From Spirochaeta sp. (GTDB lineage: Bacteria > Spirochaetota > Spirochaetia > DSM-27196 > Alkalispirochaetaceae), in contig JAQIBO010000350.1 of NCBI GenBank assembly GCA_027859055.1, positions 1 to 9,586 of the forward strand: 9,586 nt of DNA. The letters run 5' to 3'. Positions 5,748 to 9,586 of the stretch are shown piece by piece. Made by a program: the position numbers and the translations under genes. Position 1 is the stretch's first letter, and each line of letters begins with the position of its first letter. The notes under the pieces are model-generated. The model was not told the origin of the DNA. It made no database searches and saw nothing but the letters and a program-made list of their open reading frames with translations.

Positions 5748-6354
5748 GGCGCGTCTCGGATGCCTCCGGCCGTGACCGGGCGGAAAAGCGTCGTAGGTAC
5801 AACAGATCCCAGCTGCACCCGTTCCACCATCGCTCATTCGGCCCGAGTTCGATAGCAAAGATACACAGCCACAGTGCCCGCGTGCGTGGTATCCCCGGCG
5901 GCGCGGCGGGGGAGACGGCACCGGTCCAACCGAGCCGAAGTACCGGCGGGGCGTTCTGGGCGGGGTGAAATTCCGGTGGACCCCCATCGGTTACGGCTTC
6001 CTGGTTCACCTGAGTCTCCTGGGTGCCCGACGGTTGGAAGCGGTGAACAAAATCGGCAACCATTGCACGGTAACCGGTGATCGCGAGGGTGTACGCCGCC
6101 GGGGGAACCTGCGGAGCCGCTCCACTGGCATGCACCGGGACATCTTCACTCCCGGCGACCTCCAGGACGTGGCGTTTGCGAAACGCGTCCAGTGCGCTCT
6201 CGGGGGGCATACGGTTCAACCCGGCGATTGGAACCAGTGGTGGAAACAGGCGCGTTGAGGTGTCCCCGTTGCGGCGGAACCGTTCGGTCTGGAGGTGTTG
6301 CAAGTGATCTTCGACGTTAACGGCGAAGCGCAGCGCTGCGAGAAACGTGGCCAT
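5743..6354 (-). CDS. hypothetical protein, unrecognised family
   Basis: A 203-residue frame that I do not recognise. I accept it as a gene for three reasons. It exactly fills the roughly 600-base gap between the cyclase and the next plus-strand gene. Its codons end mostly in G or C, like its neighbours. No longer competing frame exists opposite it. The N-terminus (ATFLAALRFAVNVEDHLQHL) looks globular, followed by a proline-rich block RLFPPLVPIAGL (about 35-46). The middle, about 75-160, is rich in Pro, Ala, Gly and Gln. The C-terminus has aromatic segments ALWLCIFAIELG and ERWWNGCSWDLLYLRRF (about 157-190), then a basic tail. There is no signal peptide or clear membrane helix. An AAGG sits almost against the ATG, too close for ideal initiation, so the true start could lie slightly downstream. 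Function unknown. Confidence 0.62.
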   Translation of the reverse strand: MATFLAALRFAVNVEDHLQHLQTERFRRNGDTSTRLFPPLVPIAGLNRMPPESALDAFRKRHVLEVAGSEDVPVHASGAAPQVPPAAYTLAITGYRAMVADFVHRFQPSGTQETQVNQEAVTDGGPPEFHPAQNAPPVLRLGWTGAVSPAAPPGIPRTRALWLCIFAIELGPNERWWNGCSWDLLYLRRFSARSRPEASETRR

Positions 6355-6355
6355 A

Positions 6356-6380
6356 CCTTACGCGCTATGCTACAGTAAGG
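6356..6380. promoter_or_regulatory. inverted repeat in the 31-bp divergent spacer
   Basis: CCTTAC (6356-6361) and GTAAGG (6375-6380) are inverted copies around a 13-base centre containing CTATGCTA. They fill most of the gap between the divergent starts at 6354 and 6386. Each arm contributes an AAGG to one gene: well placed for the plus gene, and one base from the ATG for the minus gene. TATGCT (6366-6371) is a weak -10 candidate on the plus strand. It could be a dimeric operator or a hairpin at both messages' starts. Confidence 0.4.
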
Positions 6381-6385
6381 GCCTC

Positions 6386-7153
6386 ATGGACGCAATTATT
6401 GAACGAATTAACGACTATGTTCGGACGATCATGCAGGGTTGGGACACGGTAGATACCGTAACGGTGCTCCGCTTCGGTTCCGATCGCTTCGATCCGAGTT
6501 TCTTTATCAGTTACGACGTGTATTATCACGGAGTATTTCCCGGCGTGGATGAGCGCCGCGCCGCGTTCGCCGACACCACCATGTTTGAGGCTACCGCGGA
6601 CGGCCAGAAAGATCGCTTTCTCTTTGAGGATGTCCCGGTACGGATGGAGTACAAGGGAATTACGGAGATCGATGTTCAGGTCACCCAGGCGCGTTTTCCG
6701 GAAAAGGGAGAGTTTCTCGGTACGACCTACGGTCTGTATCGCGTCACGACTGCCGATCCGGTGCTGCAACGCAGTACGTGGCTGACGGTGATTCGTCGAA
6801 CCCTCGCGGACCTGCCGGAGGCGTTCTGGACACGTCGGGTTGATATCCTGCGCGCTCATATGGAGCACTCTCTCTCTGATCTGACCAGCGCGGTCTACAG
6901 CGATGAACCGCTCTTTTATCAGCTTTCGCTGGCACGATTTCTGGAAACCTCATGTAATCTGCTCCTTGCAGTCAACCGTCGCTTTGAGCCGGGAGGCCGT
7001 CTCCTTCGCGAGGCGATTTCGACACTCCCGACGGTACCGGAGGAGTTTGAAAGCCGGTTGGAATACCTTATGGGGAGCGACGCGGCGACTAAGCGCAACC
7101 GCACGCGTGAGGTTGCCGAGCTGATTGCAAAAAGCCTCGTTCGGGTGAGTTAA
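6386..7153 (+). CDS. uncharacterised protein, possibly nucleotidyltransferase-like
   Basis: A 255-residue soluble protein that I do not recognise with certainty. ATG 6386 is chosen because TAAGGG ends five bases or fewer upstream; an upstream ATG at 6347 would overlap the divergent gene. The N-terminal half includes LRFGSDRFDPSFFISYDVYYHG (about residues 30-51), where Gly-Ser followed by Tyr-Asp-Val-Tyr loosely recalls the GS...DxD core of pol-beta-type nucleotidyltransferases. The second acidic residue is missing, so catalysis would be doubtful. The C-terminal half (about 165-255) looks all-helical, with LARFLETSCNLLLAVNRRFEPGG, and resembles the helical domains that follow such folds. It is followed seven bases later by a lipoprotein gene, so the two are probably co-transcribed. 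The family assignment is inference; the reading frame itself is well supported by codon use. Confidence 0.8.
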   Translation: MDAIIERINDYVRTIMQGWDTVDTVTVLRFGSDRFDPSFFISYDVYYHGVFPGVDERRAAFADTTMFEATADGQKDRFLFEDVPVRMEYKGITEIDVQVTQARFPEKGEFLGTTYGLYRVTTADPVLQRSTWLTVIRRTLADLPEAFWTRRVDILRAHMEHSLSDLTSAVYSDEPLFYQLSLARFLETSCNLLLAVNRRFEPGGRLLREAISTLPTVPEEFESRLEYLMGSDAATKRNRTREVAELIAKSLVRVS

Positions 7154-7160
7154 GCTGCCG

Positions 7161-8921
7161 ATGATCCGCCACATCTCTTCGCACACTCTGTTGTTTCGCC
7201 GTATCGCCGCGGTTGTGCCGTTTGTTCTCGTGCTCTCGGCGTGTCACGGGAACCTGGACGCCCTGGATGTGACCGTTACCTCCCGGGACGCCACCGTCCT
7301 GGCCGAGGTCCGCGACCAGCCGCGAAAGACACCGGAGGAAGAGCTTGTGATCACCGCGGCCGCGGCGGAACCGTACGAGATCCGGTTTGCCGAATTGGCG
7401 CCCGCGGAGGACGTCGCAACGCTTCGCATCGCGATTGACGGCGATTTCCGGGGTGGGGGCGTGATCCTTTCCGCCGCTGACGCCTCCGCCGCGGCCGAGT
7501 CCCGGCGGTACCCGTTCGCCGACATGATTTCCGCTGCGTCCGGCACTGCTCCCGGTGGCGACGGGCGCTGGGTTTTCACGATGACGCTCCCGGACTGGTT
7601 CGTTCAAAACGGCGTCATTCCCGCCGACAGCGGTGTTGCATTTTACACCGACGACGACCCGGGCTATCGCGTTGAGGCGATCGCCTTCGCCCGCCGGGAA
7701 GACCTGCCGGCGGTACGCTGGACCGAGGCTACCGGCCTCTTTGACGATCGCCTTGCGGTCACCGCGCGTGACCGGGAGTGGCGTATCAGCGGGCTGGATC
7801 GTCACGTGGGGCCCTCCGACGCGGTGGTGATCGACTACCGCCACGACGCGACGGCGTTTACCGACCGGAGCCGGCGACCGCAGATCAGCGTGGACCTTGA
7901 TGGTATTGCCGTTACCGCGTATACCCGCCCGGGAGACCACCGGCTGGTGATACGGCCGGATCTGTGGAACGCGGAGGTCCGATCGCTTGTCGTGAACGCC
8001 ACGCAGACGGGGGAAGGGGCGTTCACGGTTCACGGCGTTTCGGTCCTCCCGATGGCGACAGAGGCGCTGGAACCGTTACCGATAGAGCTTACGGAGCTCA
8101 AGAACTATCCCGCGGCGCGCTGGCGAAACGAGGAATACGAACTGTTTTCCTGGTCTTTGTACCCCGATATACTGTGGATCGACTCGCGGGATTACCAGAT
8201 TCAGGCGCGGTTTTTCAAGCGTCTGGCGTTCTTTGTGGAAAAACGCGGGTCTATCGGGACGCTGCTGAGCGACGGGGAGCTGGCCGGTCGCCATGGATAC
8301 AACGCGCACAATTACCGGCCCGAGGGGCTCGCCGCGTTTTACAACGCGGTGGAAGACGTTGCGTTTCCGATTAACGAACACGAAACGCTCCTGCGCGAGA
8401 TTGTGGCCGCCCGCGGGCTGATCGTTCGGGACGAAGATGGCCGCTGGGCCCCGGGGACCGGCGGGATCCTTGCGGTGACCCAGGAGAGCGGACGGGTATT
8501 ACGGAATCTTCTCATCATTCACGAGGCGATGCACGGCGTATTTTACGAAGAAAGCGAGTTCCGCACCGGCGTCGCGACCTACTGGTTTGACGCGCTGAGC
8601 GAGCGGGAACGCCATTACTACCGCGATGCGTTCGCGTGGATGGGCTACGCACCGGATGATGATTATCTCATGTACAACGAGTTCCAGGCGTATATGCTGC
8701 AGCAGAGTGAACCGGCGGTGCGGTGGTATTTTCGCACGCGCATGTCCGACCGCGTTCGGAACTACGGCCGGCGATACGAACCGGTAGACGCGTTTCTGGG
8801 CGATCATTTGACAACATTTGTCGACGCCGGTGGGGCGATCAACGCGCTTCTGTTTCAAACGGCAGGAATGGTCGGAGGAGATCCGTACTGTTTCGTCGTC
8901 CCCGACAAAACTGACGGCTGA
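7161..8921 (+). CDS. lipoprotein with HExxH zinc-metallopeptidase motif, uncharacterised
   Basis: A 586-residue exported protein. The N-terminus has a basic stretch, a hydrophobic core and the lipobox LSAC, with Cys28 as the lipidated residue, so it should be membrane-anchored outside the cytoplasm. Residues about 35-300 look like beta-rich modules of unknown family. From about residue 310 the composition changes to a helical, aromatic-rich catalytic-type domain with LLIIHEAMHGVF (451-461): His454, Glu455 and His458 form a zincin HExxH motif. YNEFQAYMLQQ (505-515) lies about 50 residues on, and Glu507 is a plausible third ligand, as in gluzincins. The substrate is unknown; cell-wall or surface-protein processing is possible but not shown. 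The gene starts seven bases after its upstream neighbour, with GGTGAG 11 bases before the ATG as a weak binding site. Its 3' end overlaps the convergent recQ gene by 83 bases. Confidence 0.85.
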   Translation: MIRHISSHTLLFRRIAAVVPFVLVLSACHGNLDALDVTVTSRDATVLAEVRDQPRKTPEEELVITAAAAEPYEIRFAELAPAEDVATLRIAIDGDFRGGGVILSAADASAAAESRRYPFADMISAASGTAPGGDGRWVFTMTLPDWFVQNGVIPADSGVAFYTDDDPGYRVEAIAFARREDLPAVRWTEATGLFDDRLAVTARDREWRISGLDRHVGPSDAVVIDYRHDATAFTDRSRRPQISVDLDGIAVTAYTRPGDHRLVIRPDLWNAEVRSLVVNATQTGEGAFTVHGVSVLPMATEALEPLPIELTELKNYPAARWRNEEYELFSWSLYPDILWIDSRDYQIQARFFKRLAFFVEKRGSIGTLLSDGELAGRHGYNAHNYRPEGLAAFYNAVEDVAFPINEHETLLREIVAARGLIVRDEDGRWAPGTGGILAVTQESGRVLRNLLIIHEAMHGVFYEESEFRTGVATYWFDALSERERHYYRDAFAWMGYAPDDDYLMYNEFQAYMLQQSEPAVRWYFRTRMSDRVRNYGRRYEPVDAFLGDHLTTFVDAGGAINALLFQTAGMVGGDPYCFVVPDKTDG

Positions 8922-9586
8922 CCGAAAGCCGGCGATGCCGCTCCGTGAGGGCCCCGGCTCGTAAAAGCGCGTCAACGGCGCGTTCCAGGTCGAACTCACG
9001 CCACCGGGGAAACAGTCCGTATCCCGGCAGGCCCGCGTGGCCGGCGCGACGGGCGTCCTCGGACTCGTGACCGCGCCACACGGCGATCCACTCGCCGCGA
9101 GTGAGCGGTAGTCGAGAGGAACGGATCGATTCCAGCATCAACTCCGCCGCCGGTGAAATTGGCCTGCGGTTTGGATCGCTGCACCGGTCGCATCCGCTGC
9201 ACGCCCCGTCGGACACACCCAGGTGGGTGAGCAGCGCCCGGCGGCGGCACGTGTCGCCAAACATCGCATCCAGTACCGGTGAAACCGCGCCCCCATTATC
9301 CCGTCGGAGGCACCGCTCCCGTGCGTCGGTGTCTACAATAACGACCGACTGCGCCGGCTTGCGGTCCCGTCCCGCCCGGCCGCTTTCCTGCAGAAACGCC
9401 TCAACCGTGTCGGGAATATAGGTGTGAATAACCGTCCGGATATTTGGCTTGTCAACGCCCATTCCGTAGGCGCACGTTGCCGCCAGAATGGCGTTGTCAG
9501 CTTCAAAGAACGCGCGTTCCACCCGCTGTTTCTCCGTCACGGTCAGTCCGGCGTGGTAGAACATCGCGCGGTCTGTGCCGAGAACC
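8839..9586 (-). CDS. recQ: ATP-dependent DNA helicase RecQ, C-terminal part
   Basis: Partial: the frame is open through the right edge (VLGTDRA precedes the first Met at 9564), so the N-terminal helicase motifs lie outside. Visible are motif V (ATCAYGMGVDKPNIRTVIH), motif VI with arginine fingers (QESGRAGRDR), and the RecQ zinc site C-x15-C-x2-C-x2-C (CRRRALLTHLG then CSGCDRC, about 9247-9181). A winged-helix-like RQC region follows (about 9135-8940) with GLFPRWREFDLERAVDALLRAGAL. There is no HRDC domain, so this is a short RecQ. It unwinds forked and recombining DNA in repair. The last 26 codons lie antisense to the lipoprotein gene. That tail is arginine-rich and unlike the preceding domain, so it may be an extension gained by stop-codon loss. 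Codon use otherwise matches the neighbours. Confidence 0.94.
   Translation of the reverse strand, partial: VLGTDRAMFYHAGLTVTEKQRVERAFFEADNAILAATCAYGMGVDKPNIRTVIHTYIPDTVEAFLQESGRAGRDRKPAQSVVIVDTDARERCLRRDNGGAVSPVLDAMFGDTCRRRALLTHLGVSDGACSGCDRCSDPNRRPISPAAELMLESIRSSRLPLTRGEWIAVWRGHESEDARRAGHAGLPGYGLFPRWREFDLERAVDALLRAGALTERHRRLSVSRQFCRGRRNSTDLLRPFLPFETEAR

Noticed and set aside
5114..5830. A 238-codon minus-strand frame overlapping the cyclase and the minus-strand hypothetical gene.
   Set aside because: Most of it is antisense to the conserved receiver and GGDEF domains, and the 5743-6354 frame explains the rest better.
5965..6258. A 97-codon plus-strand frame in the gap after the cyclase.
   Set aside because: It leaves most of the gap unused, has no good ribosome binding site, and has worse codon use than the opposite-strand frame.
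5743..6354. Similarity of the minus-strand hypothetical to LigT/2H phosphoesterases (LFPPLVPI resembling FPPHITL).
   Set aside because: Neither HxT catalytic motif is present, so the resemblance rests only on a short proline-containing strand.
7089..8033. A 314-codon minus-strand open frame opposite the lipoprotein gene.
   Set aside because: It is antisense to a gene with a good signal peptide and metallopeptidase motif, and its low-complexity Arg/Gly/Val product resembles a codon shadow.
1..9586. Mobile element, prophage, integrase site or CRISPR array, including tRNA-Pro as an integration site.
   Set aside because: No transposase, integrase, terminal inverted repeats or regular spacer array is present, and no second copy of the tRNA 3' end was seen.

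Overview
The window is a GC-rich (about 60% by eye), densely packed bacterial segment. It holds one tRNA gene, seven complete protein genes I accept, one protein gene cut by the right edge, and one unrecognised but credible gene. There is no rRNA, CRISPR array, insertion sequence or phage gene. The organism makes queuosine, uses cyclic di-GMP signalling and has a canonical lipobox, so it is probably diderm. A free-living spirochaete would fit, but that is only an impression and nothing here proves it.

Layout: tRNA-Pro(TGG) on the minus strand (79-151) has a clear sigma70-type promoter. After about 200 bases without a gene, a plus-strand cluster runs from 353 to 4017. It encodes a single-domain rhodanese, a three-domain persulfide dioxygenase/pseudo-rhodanese/rhodanese fusion, endonuclease III (nth) and epoxyqueuosine reductase (queG). 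The first two form a sulfane-sulfur detoxification pair. nth and queG overlap by ATGA and are probably translationally coupled; they share the operon but no pathway. A 558-residue Hpt/pseudo-receiver/receiver/GGDEF diguanylate cyclase follows (4070-5746).

The second half is less familiar. A minus-strand hypothetical gene (5743-6354) fills the gap after the cyclase, and the two genes share a stop-codon palindrome. It diverges across only 31 bases from a plus-strand pair: a possible degenerate nucleotidyltransferase-like protein (6386-7153) and a large lipoprotein with an HEAMH metallopeptidase motif (7161-8921). The right end is the C-terminal part of a RecQ helicase on the minus strand, whose end overlaps the lipoprotein gene tail-to-tail by 83 bases.

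Most of the window is housekeeping or known signalling. The best candidates for undescribed biology are the 5743-8921 block of three unrecognised genes and the unusual QueG. I see no convincing evidence of a wholly new defence or mobile system.
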